Source: Brochothrix campestris FSL F6-1037 (GTDB lineage Bacteria; Bacillota; Bacilli; Lactobacillales; Listeriaceae). From it: a DNA stretch of 63,681 nt. Location of the stretch: positions 1 through 63,681 of the forward strand of contig NZ_AODH01000038.1 of assembly GCF_000525915.1 (NCBI RefSeq), given 5' to 3'. Positions 8,792-19,642 of the stretch are shown here, piece after piece. Position 1 is the stretch's first letter. Each line of letters opens with the position of its first letter. A program made the translations under genes and the position numbers. The notes under the pieces were generated by a model. That model saw nothing but the letters and a program-made list of their open reading frames with translations. It was not told the origin of the DNA and searched no databases.

Positions 8792-10228
8792 ATGCGTGTT
8801 AGCAATTGGTTATTACAAAGGGTGCAACAAACACCAACAGCAGTTGCGCTCATCACTGATGAACAAACGTTGACCTTTGCCGACGTATGGCAAACGGTCA
8901 CTCATTTAGCTGCCAAACTGCAAACAGTCGTGGCGGCGGGTGATCATGTTGCTGTACTCGGTGAAAATAAACGCGACTTCTATGAACTGATTTTGGCGTT
9001 GCAACAAGTCGGTGCGGTGACGGTGTTTCTTAACAACCGTCTCACACCACGTGAAATTAATTATCAATTGCAGCAAAGCGATGCCACGCTGCTTCTTCAT
9101 GCCACTAACTTTAAAGAGTTGGTTGATTCGTTGAACGTAACGAATCTGCCTGCTCTTTCGTTTGTATCAGTGGCTAACATGACGGCAACGCCCCTGCAAT
9201 TGCGCTCAACGCTGGAGCTTAAAACAACCGCATCACTGATGTTTACCTCGGGTTCGACCGGGCATCCAAAGGCGGTGCAACAAACGTACGGCAATCACCT
9301 GGCCTCAGCGACCGGAACAGCGATGATGAGTGGTCTCTCAACGACGTCTCGGTGGTATTGTGCCGTGCCGTTGTTTCACATTAGTGGCTTATCGATACTG
9401 ATGCGTTCACTCTTATTTGGCTGTGCCGTTGTGCTAGCGCCCAAGTTTAGAGCAGAGCAGTTACAACAGCTGTTAGCGACGGGCGCAATCACACATGCCT
9501 CAGTCGTTACAACGATGCTCCACCGCTTGATGCAAGCAAAAACACCGTTCACTTGTCATCCTAACGTGCAACTCGTCTTGTTAGGTGGTGGTCCTGTTAC
9601 ACGTGAACTCTTAACAGCCTGCCAAGCGTGGCAGCTGCCTGTGACCCCATCATATGGGATGACCGAAACAGCAGCTCAAGCGGTAGCAATGCCGTTAGAT
9701 CAAGTAGCAACAAAACTCGGATCAGCAGGCATTCCTCTGTTTCAAACTGAATTACGGATTGGTAATGGCGACACGCCACCTCAAACCGTTGGCGATATTT
9801 GGCTTCGTGGTGGCAACATTACACCTGGCTACTACCAGCATCACTCGGATGATTTTATTGATGGTTGGTTTAAAACAGGTGACATTGGCTATCTTGATAC
9901 TGACGGTTATTTATTCGTTAAAGAACGGGCAGGTGACCTGATTATTTCGGGCGGTGAAAACATTTATCCGACCGAGATTGAGCACGTTTTATTACAACAT
10001 CCGCTCGTGAGCGATGTCGCTGTTATCGGTGAGTATCACCCTCAGTGGGAACAAGTGCCAATCGCCTACATCGTGAGCGAACACCCCTTGCACAAGGCTG
10101 ATTTAGAGGCTTTCATCGCCACCAAATTAGCGAAATACAAGTGGCCGCAACGCTACGTGACAGTGGCCAAAATACCGCGGACAGCAACGGGGAAAATTCA
10201 ACGGCATCGCCTCCGTAACAAAAGCTAG
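8792..10228 (+). CDS. menE: o-succinylbenzoate-CoA ligase MenE
   Basis: Adenylates OSB and transfers it to CoA, giving the substrate of MenB. It is an ANL-superfamily enzyme: P-loop MFTSGSTGHPKAV near residue 148, SYGMTETA near 288, TGDIGYLDTDGY near 370, and a C-terminal TATGKIQRHRL with the catalytic Lys. The 478 residues are normal. It is the last gene of the men operon. menC (OSB synthase) and menI (thioesterase) are not in this window. Confidence 0.95.
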   Translation: MRVSNWLLQRVQQTPTAVALITDEQTLTFADVWQTVTHLAAKLQTVVAAGDHVAVLGENKRDFYELILALQQVGAVTVFLNNRLTPREINYQLQQSDATLLLHATNFKELVDSLNVTNLPALSFVSVANMTATPLQLRSTLELKTTASLMFTSGSTGHPKAVQQTYGNHLASATGTAMMSGLSTTSRWYCAVPLFHISGLSILMRSLLFGCAVVLAPKFRAEQLQQLLATGAITHASVVTTMLHRLMQAKTPFTCHPNVQLVLLGGGPVTRELLTACQAWQLPVTPSYGMTETAAQAVAMPLDQVATKLGSAGIPLFQTELRIGNGDTPPQTVGDIWLRGGNITPGYYQHHSDDFIDGWFKTGDIGYLDTDGYLFVKERAGDLIISGGENIYPTEIEHVLLQHPLVSDVAVIGEYHPQWEQVPIAYIVSEHPLHKADLEAFIATKLAKYKWPQRYVTVAKIPRTATGKIQRHRLRNKS

Positions 10229-10236
10229 CGTACAGT

Positions 10237-10265
10237 TTGGGTCAAGCGATAACTTATGGTAAAAT
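10237..10265 (+). promoter_or_regulatory. murT-gatD promoter
   Basis: TTGGGT (10237-10242), 17 bases, then TAAAAT (10260-10265) preceded by TGG. It lies just after menE, so murT-gatD can be expressed separately from the men genes. Confidence 0.55.
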
Positions 10266-10302
10266 GAAATGAATTAAAGAAGCGATTGGAAGGGGAAATA
10301 AC

Positions 10303-11648
10303 ATGTCACTACGTAGTAAAATGGCAGCGGTAGTAGGGAAAACCGTCTACCTGACCGTTCAAAAGTTAACAAAAGGGGGCAGCAGTTTCCCAGGTCGGGT
10401 GGCGTTGAAATTAGACCCAGCCGTGTTACAAGAGATTTCACGTAACTATGAAGTCATCATTGTAACGGGTACGAATGGTAAAACAGTGACATCAGCTTTG
10501 ATGCATAACGTTTTGAAGCAAGCACATCCAGACACGATTTCAAATTCAACTGGCGCCAATATGTTACAAGGGATTACATCAACCTTTTTGAAAAATTATC
10601 AACCGAGCCGTAAAGAAAAACGGGTGGCAATCTTAGAAGTCGATGAAGCCAGTTTAACGAGCATCACAAAATACGTTAAACCGCGGGCAATGGTCTTTAC
10701 TAATGTTTTTCGCGATCAATTAGATCGCTACGGTGAAGTGTACACCACCTTGAAATTAATGGTTGATGGTGCGAACTTAACACCAGAAACGACTTTATTT
10801 GTCAATGGCGATGCCCCTATTTTTCACGATATGGCTGTCAAAAATCCGGTCGTTTACTTTGGCTTTGACCTCGAAAAAGGTGAGGCTCAAGAAGCGCAAA
10901 CAAATGCGACAGCCACACTTTGCCCACATTGTAAGAAACCGTTAAAATATAACTTTATTACATACAACAACCTCGGTGATTATTACTGTGCAAGCTGTGA
11001 GTATAAACGTCCAGAACTGACATACCGCCTCAATGAAGTGACTCGTTTAACGGATCAAGAAGCGGATGTTCAAATCGATGACGAACCGTATCATTTAACG
11101 GTGGGTGGGTTATACAACAGCTATAACGCGTTGTCTGCCTATGCAATCGGGCGCGAATTTGGACTCACAACGGCTCAAATTAAAACCGGCCTCGTGTTGG
11201 ATCAAGCGGTCTTTGGTCGTCAAGAAGCAGTTCAGGTCGGCACGAAGCGTGTGCACGTTATTTTGGTGAAAAACCCCGTTGGCTTTAACCAAGCAATTGA
11301 AACGATTGGCTTACATGACGAAGCTTTTTCACTCTTCTTATTAATGAACAATCATTATGCAGACGGCATCGATGTGAGCTGGATTTGGGATGTTAATTTT
11401 GAAAAATTAGCAGAAATGCCGATTCCAAATTACAATGTTGGTGGCGAGCGTTACTATGATCTCGGCGTACGTTTAAACGTGGCTGGAATTCCAGAAGAAG
11501 AGATTGGGGTCGTGCAACTATCGATGGCTTAGTCGATGCTATTCAAGCGGTAGAAACAGAAGACGTTTATGTTTTAGCGACCTATACTGCGATGTTGCGT
11601 TTCCGAGAAGAACTGTATAAAAAGAACATGTTGAAAGGAAAGTGGTAA
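10303..11648 (+). CDS. murT: lipid II isoglutaminyl synthase subunit MurT (frameshift near 11500)
   Basis: Mur-ligase-like subunit of the MurT/GatD complex, which amidates the alpha-carboxyl of D-Glu in lipid II. It has the ATP loop GTNGKT at about residues 56-61 and a four-Cys zinc ribbon (CPHC and CASC, about residues 205-230), both typical of MurT, then a C-terminal DUF1727-type domain. The first frame stops at 11532. The expected C-terminus, starting DWGRATIDGLVDAI and running to 11648, is in another frame, with the break near the GAAGAAGAGATTGGGG stretch. The stop lies one base before the gatD ATG. Confidence 0.9.
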
Positions 11649-11649
11649 C

Positions 11650-12391
11650 ATGGAAATGTCATTAAACATGTGCCATTTATATGCCAACTTGTTAAACACA
11701 TACGGCGATAATGGTAACTTACTTATATTAAAACACCGTGCGCAAGTACGTGGCATTGCCTTCAATATTGAAACCGTTAGTATTGATGAAACCTTTGATG
11801 ATTCAAAATATGACATGGTCTTTATTGGTGGTGGGCAGGATTATGAGCAACTGCTCGTTGCTAAGGACATGCAAACGAAAAAAAACGGCTTTAACGCAAT
11901 ATATTGAAGACGAGAAAGTCATGCTCGCGATTTGTGGTGGTTATCAAATGCTCGGTCAATATTATTTAGATGCCGATGGTAATAAAATTGCGGGTATTAA
12001 CGCAATGCCTCATTACACCGTTAACGGCGATGAACGTTTTATCGGCGATGTTATTTTACACAATGCTGATTTCGATGAAAAATACGTGGGCTTTGAAAAT
12101 CATGGCGGACGTACGTACCTTGGTGAAGGTCAAAAACCATTGGCACGGGTTGAAAAAGGCCGTGGTAATAATGGGGAAGATGGTACCGAAGGCTCAATTT
12201 ATAAAAACACGTATTGCTCATATTTACACGGGGCGTTATTAGCGAATAATGCGGAGCTAACTGACCGTTTATTGTTAACGGCCTTACAACGTAAATACCC
12301 AGAGGTGAAAGAATTACCGCCGTTTGCGAGCAAGTTCCAACAAACAGCTAAGGCTGAACGCTTGGTGGGCCGCGACGCTACTGATAAGTAA
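11650..12391 (+). CDS. gatD: lipid II isoglutaminyl synthase glutaminase GatD (frameshift at 11878-11885)
   Basis: Class I glutamine amidotransferase partner of MurT; it supplies ammonia from glutamine. The N-terminal part reads MCHLYANLLNTYGDNGN and FIGGGQDYEQ, then the frame breaks in a run of 8 A. The other frame continues with the nucleophile AICGGYQMLG (Cys near residue 96) and the C-terminal His in YLHGALLANN. Seven A would restore one frame of about 246 residues, typical for GatD. A hairpin repeat begins directly after the stop. Confidence 0.9.
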
Positions 12392-12515
12392 TAAAAGCTG
12401 AGACAGGTCATTTAACTTCGAAGCGATTGGAATTCAAGAGAGTGTCGACTATTTACCGTCGACAGGAGAGAAATTGGAATTTCAAATGTTCTGGTTGAAG
12501 GAACTAGAAAAATAA
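12392..12515 (+). repeat. hairpin-forming intergenic repeat, copy A
   Basis: Begins at the gatD stop. It shares AATAAAAG at the left, the loop CGACTATTT-CCGTCG, and TTCTGGTTGA near the right end with the tandem copies at 29374. Predicted stems are TTGGAATTC with GAATTTCAA and GTCGAC with GTCGAC. No reading frame is evident. Confidence 0.65.
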
Positions 12516-12527
12516 AACAAAAAGAAC

Positions 12528-12564
12528 AGTCATGCCCATAAGGTATGACTGTTCTTTTTGTTTT
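12528..12564. terminator. bidirectional terminator after gatD
   Basis: AAAAAGAACAGTCAT and ATGACTGTTCTTTTT form a long perfect stem around a short loop, with A and T runs on either side. Confidence 0.9.
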
Positions 12565-12743
12565 ATTGGCAAATGAACTTCGAATCAGTTATGATTACAT
12601 GTAAACATAATGTAGAACCTATGAATAAAATACCGGTTGGACGATTTCAGAGAGGATACAAGTCAAATAATAAAATATTTTTTCACTTAGTAGTCTTATT
12701 AAATAGAAGATAAGATTATATAGCAGATGGAGGGGATAGCGTG

Positions 12744-12947
12744 ATGAATAAAATGATTTTAGTTGGTGCAATTATTTTTGGAATCGGATTATTTATTCAA
12801 TTAATTACCGCAAAATGGAGTTGGAGACTGGGAGGGTATTATAAATCGAAGAACAAACCACTTTCCCTCATTGGTTTATGTATCATCATATTAGGTTTAG
12901 TTATCATCGTGATGTCAGCAATTGCTAATGGGCAATTGAAAATCTAA
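12744..12947 (+). CDS. small two-helix membrane protein, unknown function
   Basis: A 67-residue protein with two hydrophobic segments, roughly residues 3-22 and 40-61, joined by a basic loop (WRLGGYYKSKNK). GGAGGGG at 12729-12735 is 8 bases before ATG 12744; a GTG at 12741 is the alternative start. It is flanked by terminators on both sides, so it is probably a single-gene unit. I do not recognise a family. Confidence 0.55.
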   Translation: MNKMILVGAIIFGIGLFIQLITAKWSWRLGGYYKSKNKPLSLIGLCIIILGLVIIVMSAIANGQLKI

Positions 12948-12978
12948 CAGCTTAAAGAAAAATAAAATAGGTAAATAA

Positions 12979-13032
12979 TAAAGCATTTCTTGTTGAATTC
13001 AGATGAACTTAATTCAGCAAGAGATGCTTTTA
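12979..13032 (+). terminator. terminator after the small membrane protein gene
   Basis: AAAGCAT-CTTG-TGAATT pairs with AATTCA-CAAG-ATGCTTT in an imperfect long hairpin ending in T. From 13033 to 13320 I see no gene, only the leader of the PTS operon. Confidence 0.7.
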
Positions 13033-13321
13033 AATAGCCATCAAACAAAGCGTTCTTGTTTGACGATTTAGTGTCGCTAGTCCACCTGTTTGTGAATTTA
13101 ATCAAGCATAAGATGGAGAATAGCCAATTTTACACCTATAATTGAGAATACATTACTTGAATACCCTTTCAAAAAGGGAGTGTTCATTCGTTACACGCCA
13201 ATAGCATAAGAAAATAATAGCTAATTTCCTAAGTAGGCGGAAATAATGCATTTGTATGGATAGGCAATTGAAAATATACTAAGGTTATCAACAAAGACAA
13301 ACTAATAAAGGGGAGATTGAA

Positions 13322-13621
13322 ATGGAACGTGTATTACTAATTTGTGGTGCAGGAGCATCGAGCGGTTTTATGGCACAAGCAATTCGAAAGGCAGCAAAGA
13401 AAGAAGGGTATGAGCTGAAATGTGAAGCCCGCAGTGAAGCGCAGCTAAATGAGTACTTAAGTGAAATCGATATTTTATTAATCGGGCCACATCTTGCTTA
13501 TATCAAGGCTGAAATTATGAAACAAATCGGCGATCTGCCAATTAAAGTAGAGGTTATGCCTCAAAGTATCTATGGTATGTTAGATGGCAAAAAAGCGTTG
13601 GAACTTATAAAAACACTATAA
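13322..13621 (+). CDS. PTS lactose/cellobiose-type IIB component
   Basis: Small cytoplasmic phosphocarrier. It opens MERVLLICGAGASSG, with the phosphorylated Cys at residue 8 followed by the P-loop-like GAGASSG, as in lactose/cellobiose IIB proteins. The 99 residues are typical. It receives phosphate from IIA (14909) and passes it to sugar bound by IIC (13639). First gene of a five-gene operon; AGGGGAGA lies 8 bases upstream. Confidence 0.93.
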   Translation: MERVLLICGAGASSGFMAQAIRKAAKKEGYELKCEARSEAQLNEYLSEIDILLIGPHLAYIKAEIMKQIGDLPIKVEVMPQSIYGMLDGKKALELIKTL

Positions 13622-13638
13622 GTAATTGAAGGAGGCGT

Positions 13639-14883
13639 ATGATGAATAAGCTCTTTGAATTCATGAATACAAAGTTTGCACCAATCGCGAATAAAGTGAG
13701 TAAAAACTTTATTGTGTCGTCGATTCAAGATGCAATAATGACGATTTTGCCACTTATTTTAGTCAGTTCAATCGTAACAATTTTATCGCTCATTAATGAG
13801 ATAAAACCGGATTTAGTGAATCTTGGTAAAATGTCTGATTTTTCTTTTGGAATCGTCGGCATTGGTGTTGCCTTTTTAATCGCTTACAACATTATGGAAA
13901 AAAGCAATTTAGGTGATAAAAAACTGTTGGCAGGTGTGACATCATTATCGTTATTTTTAATCAGCATCGGTCCTAAAATAACAGATACGGGCACCATAAG
14001 TTTTGAACAAGCTCGCTTTGGCGCAACCGGTTTAATCATGGCGATGATTGTTGGTATCTTTGTTGGTGTCGTGATGCGCTTGTTTTCAAAATTTTCATTT
14101 TTCAAACAGGATTCAGGGATTCCCGATTTTGTAATTGTGTGGTTTGACTCATTGATTCCCATCACATTAATGCTTGGATTCGGCTTGATTTGTACCGATT
14201 ATTTTAATCTCGATATTTACAATGTGATTTTAAGTGCGTTTCAGCCGCTATCTGGTATCATCCAAACATTCGGAGGCTTTGTGCTGATTAACTTCATCCA
14301 AGCATTCTTATACTCTTTTGGTATCAGTCCCTGGATTTTAACACCGATTGCCTATCCGGTCTATATGCAAGCAATTGCAGATAATCATGCGCTTGTTGCA
14401 GCTGGTGGTGAAGCGGTTAATATTGCAACAAATGAGACTGTCTACGGTCTATTTTTAATCGGAGGCTTAGGTGCGACATTAACACTTGTGCTATTGATGG
14501 CGTTCATGGCAAAATCAATGCGCTTAAAAGCAATTGGTCGAGCGACACTTATTCCTTCACTCTTTAACATCAATGAACCGGTCATCTTTGGCGCACCAAT
14601 TGCCTTCAATCCGTTCTTTATGGTAGGGATGTGGATTAATGGCTTGCTCTTACCAGCACTTGCTTATCTCTCAATGTATTGGGGCTTTGTTAATATTCCG
14701 AGTGATTCCTTTATGCTTTGGTATTTACCGTATCCACTACAGAGTTTCTTTGCCACAGGTGGCGACTGGAAAGCGATTGTTGCCTGTTTTATCTTCATGG
14801 GCGTGTCATTACTTGTCTGGTTCCCGTTATTCAAGATGTACGATGCACAGCAGCTTAAAGTCGAAGCAGATACGCAGGATTAA
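13639..14883 (+). CDS. PTS lactose/cellobiose-type IIC permease
   Basis: Membrane channel of the PTS, 414 residues with about ten hydrophobic segments. The family signature NINEPVIFGAPIAFNPFFM lies near residue 315. It sits 17 bases after IIB, with GGAGG before ATG. The most likely substrates are aromatic or alkyl beta-glucosides or cellobiose, inferred from the GH1 enzyme downstream. Confidence 0.93.
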   Translation: MMNKLFEFMNTKFAPIANKVSKNFIVSSIQDAIMTILPLILVSSIVTILSLINEIKPDLVNLGKMSDFSFGIVGIGVAFLIAYNIMEKSNLGDKKLLAGVTSLSLFLISIGPKITDTGTISFEQARFGATGLIMAMIVGIFVGVVMRLFSKFSFFKQDSGIPDFVIVWFDSLIPITLMLGFGLICTDYFNLDIYNVILSAFQPLSGIIQTFGGFVLINFIQAFLYSFGISPWILTPIAYPVYMQAIADNHALVAAGGEAVNIATNETVYGLFLIGGLGATLTLVLLMAFMAKSMRLKAIGRATLIPSLFNINEPVIFGAPIAFNPFFMVGMWINGLLLPALAYLSMYWGFVNIPSDSFMLWYLPYPLQSFFATGGDWKAIVACFIFMGVSLLVWFPLFKMYDAQQLKVEADTQD

Positions 14884-14908
14884 TCAACTAAACTAACGGA
14901 GGTTACTT

Positions 14909-15256
14909 ATGATTACAGAAGAGATGAAAGAACAGTTTAACGAACAATCAATGTTAATGATTTTACATGCTGGTGATGCGCGCGAAAAAGTTAATGAGGC
15001 GCTCGATCAAGCAATGACTGGTGCTTATAATACCGCGGCTGAACTAATTAAAGAAGCTAAAGAAAATATAAATAAATCACATAAAATTCAAACAGTTCAA
15101 GTGCAAAAAGAAGCGAAGGAAGAAGCGTATTACTATTCAATGTTATTTGCCCATGCGCAGGATACATTAATGACAGTACAAAGTGAATACAATATCACCA
15201 AAAAATTAATTCCATTACTCGAACGATTGGAACAAAAGATAAATGAAATAGCGTAA
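14909..15256 (+). CDS. PTS lactose/cellobiose-type IIA component
   Basis: Helical-bundle phosphocarrier of 115 residues. The phosphorylated His lies in LFAHAQDTLMT, near residue 82, matching the usual HAQDHLM motif. GGAGG precedes the ATG. It completes a full IIB-IIC-IIA set. Confidence 0.92.
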   Translation: MITEEMKEQFNEQSMLMILHAGDAREKVNEALDQAMTGAYNTAAELIKEAKENINKSHKIQTVQVQKEAKEEAYYYSMLFAHAQDTLMTVQSEYNITKKLIPLLERLEQKINEIA

Positions 15257-15283
15257 GGTTATTAACCTTAAAGGAGAACATGG

Positions 15284-17179
15284 ATGAAAGAAGTCAAACT
15301 TTTAAACGTCTTAAAAGATAAAAAAAAGCCCTGCATCTGCCGTGTTTTGGCTGAGAGGCTGAAGGTATCGGATCGAACGATTCGTAACTATGTAAAACAA
15401 ATCAATCAAAAACTAGGTGAAGAAGTTATACAAGCGAGCACTAAAGGTTACTATCTTGATAAAACACTCTATGAAAAATGTCTCTATTTGTATGAGGATA
15501 GCCGCATGCAGACAGTCAATGGCCGTATCAATTACTTAAGTGGTCTATTGCTTAAAGAAAGTGAACCTGTGACGACAGATGCCTTATTAGCTGAACTAGA
15601 AGTATCTGAAACAACATTACAAAAAGATTTACGACGTTTGAGTGATTATTTTAAAACGCATAATTTGCAATTAGTCAAAAAAGCAGGACATTATCAATTA
15701 CTTGGGTCAGAACAACAAAAACGCACGCTCATTCGACAAATTTTTTCGGCAGAAACACAAGATCAAATGACCGCATTTTATACGAACCAAGATGTTTTAA
15801 AAGAATATGAAGTAACACAACTACGAGCGATTGTGGAAAAAAACATCAATAGCGCACAGTTGAAAATGAACGAGTTCGCCTTGAGCAATGTTATTTTACA
15901 CTTGGTTGTTGCTATCATGCGCTTGAAACAACGGAAGTATATTGAAAGTAATGAAAGTGTTAATCGTCATAGTGAATCAGCAGAGTATCTCGTATCACAG
16001 GCTATTTTTAATGCGCTTGCAATTCAACATGACTTTCAAGTGACAATTGAAGAAGTCGAAGCGTTGCGTATTTTATTAATCGGTAACACGACATCCAACG
16101 AAGGGGATGTTGTCGACGCGGCTATGATTAAACTCACAAACGAGATTGTTGCACAAATAAACCAAACCTACTTCCTCGACTTTGATAACCATGCCTTTAT
16201 ACGTCGCTTCTCGATACATTTAAATAACTTAGTTGTGCGTCGAAAAAAAGGCATCTTTAATAATAATCCAATGGTTGAAATTTTGAAAAAACAAAATTTA
16301 ATGATGTATGATCTGGGATTATTTGTTGCTAACATTATCGAAGCAGAGATAGGTATTGCTGTGCCTGATGATGAAGTGGCCTATCTAGCCTTACATATCG
16401 GTATCTTTTTAGAAGAAGAATCGTCTAATAATCTCGTATCTGTCGCGATTGTCTCACCCGCGTATAATGAGATGGAACAACGTATTGTACAAAACTTAGA
16501 ACATTATTTTCAAGACCAAATTAATATTAAAGAGATAATAACAACCTACCCTGATAGTACAAAAGAAATCGAGGCAGATATTGTCATTTCGACCATCTCA
16601 TACATAGGCACATCCGAACAAGAAGTTATCATGTTAACACCCTTTTTCAATATGTCAGATATTAAAAAGGTTGAGCGCAGTATTGCTAAAATAAAATTAG
16701 CAAAAGATGTTAAGTATTATCAACGAATGGCACATGACTATTTCGATGAAAACTTTTTTTATTACGATGTAATCAAAGAGAGTAAAGAGGACTATATCGC
16801 TTTTTTAGGGCATGAATTAGTCGATGCAAAAATTATCACGTCAAGTTATTACGAATCCGTACTCGAACGTGAAAAAATGTCTTCGACCTCCTTTAATACA
16901 GTTGCGATGCCACATTCGTTATATCGCACGGCTAAACAATCAATTTTTGCAGTCCTATACAATAAGGCCCCCATTATTTGGGATGTTCACCAAGTCGACC
17001 TCGTGTTATTTATGGCGATTTCACAAGATGATTCTGATCGGTTTAATGATTTTTTACAGCTGATTATTGAAATAGCATCGGATCCAATCGCTGTGAGGGC
17101 GATTGTGGAACAAACGCATTACGAGGGTTTTATGACAGTAATTACAACCTTAATCCAAAAAAAATTAGAGAGCGAGTGA
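15284..17179 (+). CDS. PRD-domain transcriptional regulator (BglG/LicR type) with EIIA-like domain
   Basis: A 631-residue activator or antiterminator-like regulator. Order: winged HTH (about 1-60; VSDRTIRNYVKQIN), second HTH (about 85-140; VSETTLQKDLRRL), PRD1 (about 175-275), PRD2 (about 285-390; conserved His in SIHLNNLVVRRK), EIIB-like (about 398-480) and EIIA-like (about 495-630; AMPHS). The EIIB-like segment reads VSVAIVSPAYNEME and lacks the usual Cys. It sits inside the PTS operon and most likely controls it through PTS-dependent phosphorylation. Confidence 0.9.
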   Translation: MKEVKLLNVLKDKKKPCICRVLAERLKVSDRTIRNYVKQINQKLGEEVIQASTKGYYLDKTLYEKCLYLYEDSRMQTVNGRINYLSGLLLKESEPVTTDALLAELEVSETTLQKDLRRLSDYFKTHNLQLVKKAGHYQLLGSEQQKRTLIRQIFSAETQDQMTAFYTNQDVLKEYEVTQLRAIVEKNINSAQLKMNEFALSNVILHLVVAIMRLKQRKYIESNESVNRHSESAEYLVSQAIFNALAIQHDFQVTIEEVEALRILLIGNTTSNEGDVVDAAMIKLTNEIVAQINQTYFLDFDNHAFIRRFSIHLNNLVVRRKKGIFNNNPMVEILKKQNLMMYDLGLFVANIIEAEIGIAVPDDEVAYLALHIGIFLEEESSNNLVSVAIVSPAYNEMEQRIVQNLEHYFQDQINIKEIITTYPDSTKEIEADIVISTISYIGTSEQEVIMLTPFFNMSDIKKVERSIAKIKLAKDVKYYQRMAHDYFDENFFYYDVIKESKEDYIAFLGHELVDAKIITSSYYESVLEREKMSSTSFNTVAMPHSLYRTAKQSIFAVLYNKAPIIWDVHQVDLVLFMAISQDDSDRFNDFLQLIIEIASDPIAVRAIVEQTHYEGFMTVITTLIQKKLESE

Positions 17180-17185
17180 TTTTAA

Positions 17186-18637
<1,452 letters not shown>

Positions 18638-18648
18638 TAAGACGATTA

Positions 18649-18679
18649 AACGGTTGGAAGTGACTTCCACCGTTTTTGT
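18649..18679 (+). terminator. terminator of the PTS/GH1 operon
   Basis: ACGGT-GGAAG pairs with CTTCC-ACCGT around TGA, followed by five T. Confidence 0.8.
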
Positions 18680-18706
18680 CGTTTTAGAGATGAGAGGAGA
18701 ATAAGA

Positions 18707-19545
18707 ATGAAACATTTTTTTTACAAAAAAAAACAGCCATAAATGCATTGCTAATGCTTGTTGGGACGCTCTGTATCGCTATCGGAATTCACGTGTTTTT
18801 TCTACCATTTAACATCATTGCAGGTGGGATGAATGGGATAAGTATTTTATTTTTCCGTCTCTTTAATATTTCACCTGATTTGACGCTGTTTGTCTCAAAC
18901 TTTCCCTTGTTACTGGTGAGTTTCTTATTTTTAGGGAAGAAATACACCCTCAATACGATTGTCTGTGCTTTTTTATTACCATTCTTCCTTTGGTTAATAG
19001 CAGATATGCCGATATACAAAGATAATGCCATGTTGGCAGCCTTATTTGGTGCAGTTATTACCGGAGCTGGGATTGGCCTTGTTTTCAAAGGAGGGAGTTC
19101 AACTGGCGGAACAGCGATTATTCAACAAATTGTGCACAATTACTTTCATATGCCGTTGGGAACCGCGGTGTGGCTGATCGATGGTCTTGTTTTATTATCC
19201 TCGTTTATTTTCTTTGACTTAAGCACGGGAATGTATTCAGTCATTTCATTGGTTATTATTGGAAAAATGGTCGATTTAATTCAAACAGGGGGGCAATCAG
19301 CGAAGACACTCTTTATAATTGCAAATGAACCAAAAGAAATCGCGAGGCAGTTAATTGTGCATCACAATTTAGGTGTGACACGAGTGGATAGTTATGGGGC
19401 CTATTCAAACAATGCGAATGGCTTGTTAATTAGTACCTGTCCACCGAGAAAAATCAAAGCGGTAAAACGAACAATTAAACAGCGGGATGAAACAGCCTTT
19501 TGTCTTGTGTTTGATACGAAGGATGTAATGGGAAACGGGTGGTGA
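18707..19545 (+). CDS. YitT family membrane protein (suspected frameshift at 18725-18733)
   Basis: About 279 residues with five or six membrane helices (NIIAGGMNGISILFF, GGSSTGGTAIIQQ), then a soluble C-terminal domain of about 80 residues (DUF2179 type). The uninterrupted frame only starts at 18748 and lacks the first helix. Upstream, ATG 18707 has a good GAGGAGA site, but its frame ends in a run of 9 A; 10 A joins it to the main frame. YitT proteins have no settled function, and neighbours give no hint. Confidence 0.8.
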
Positions 19546-19598
19546 ATTATGACGAATGCATGAATAATATCGTTTGCTGAGGTCGTAATCAATCACTA

Positions 19599-19607
19599 AT
19601 GGTATAC
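19599..19607 (+). promoter_or_regulatory. extended -10 promoter of the FAD oxidoreductase gene
   Basis: TGGTATACT, an extended -10 element about 40 bases before ATG 19643. No clear -35. Confidence 0.45.
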
Positions 19608-19642
19608 TAAAGGTGGATTTTATCGACAAGGGAGCGAAACAG

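Noticed and set aside
11650..12391. gatD frame change as programmed frameshifting
   Set aside because: Many unrelated genes in the window break at similar A runs, there is no stimulatory structure, and a sequencing cause is simpler.
18789..19088. Reverse open frame of 99 codons within the YitT gene
   Set aside because: It is a shadow of a hydrophobic membrane gene and has no ribosome site or domain.
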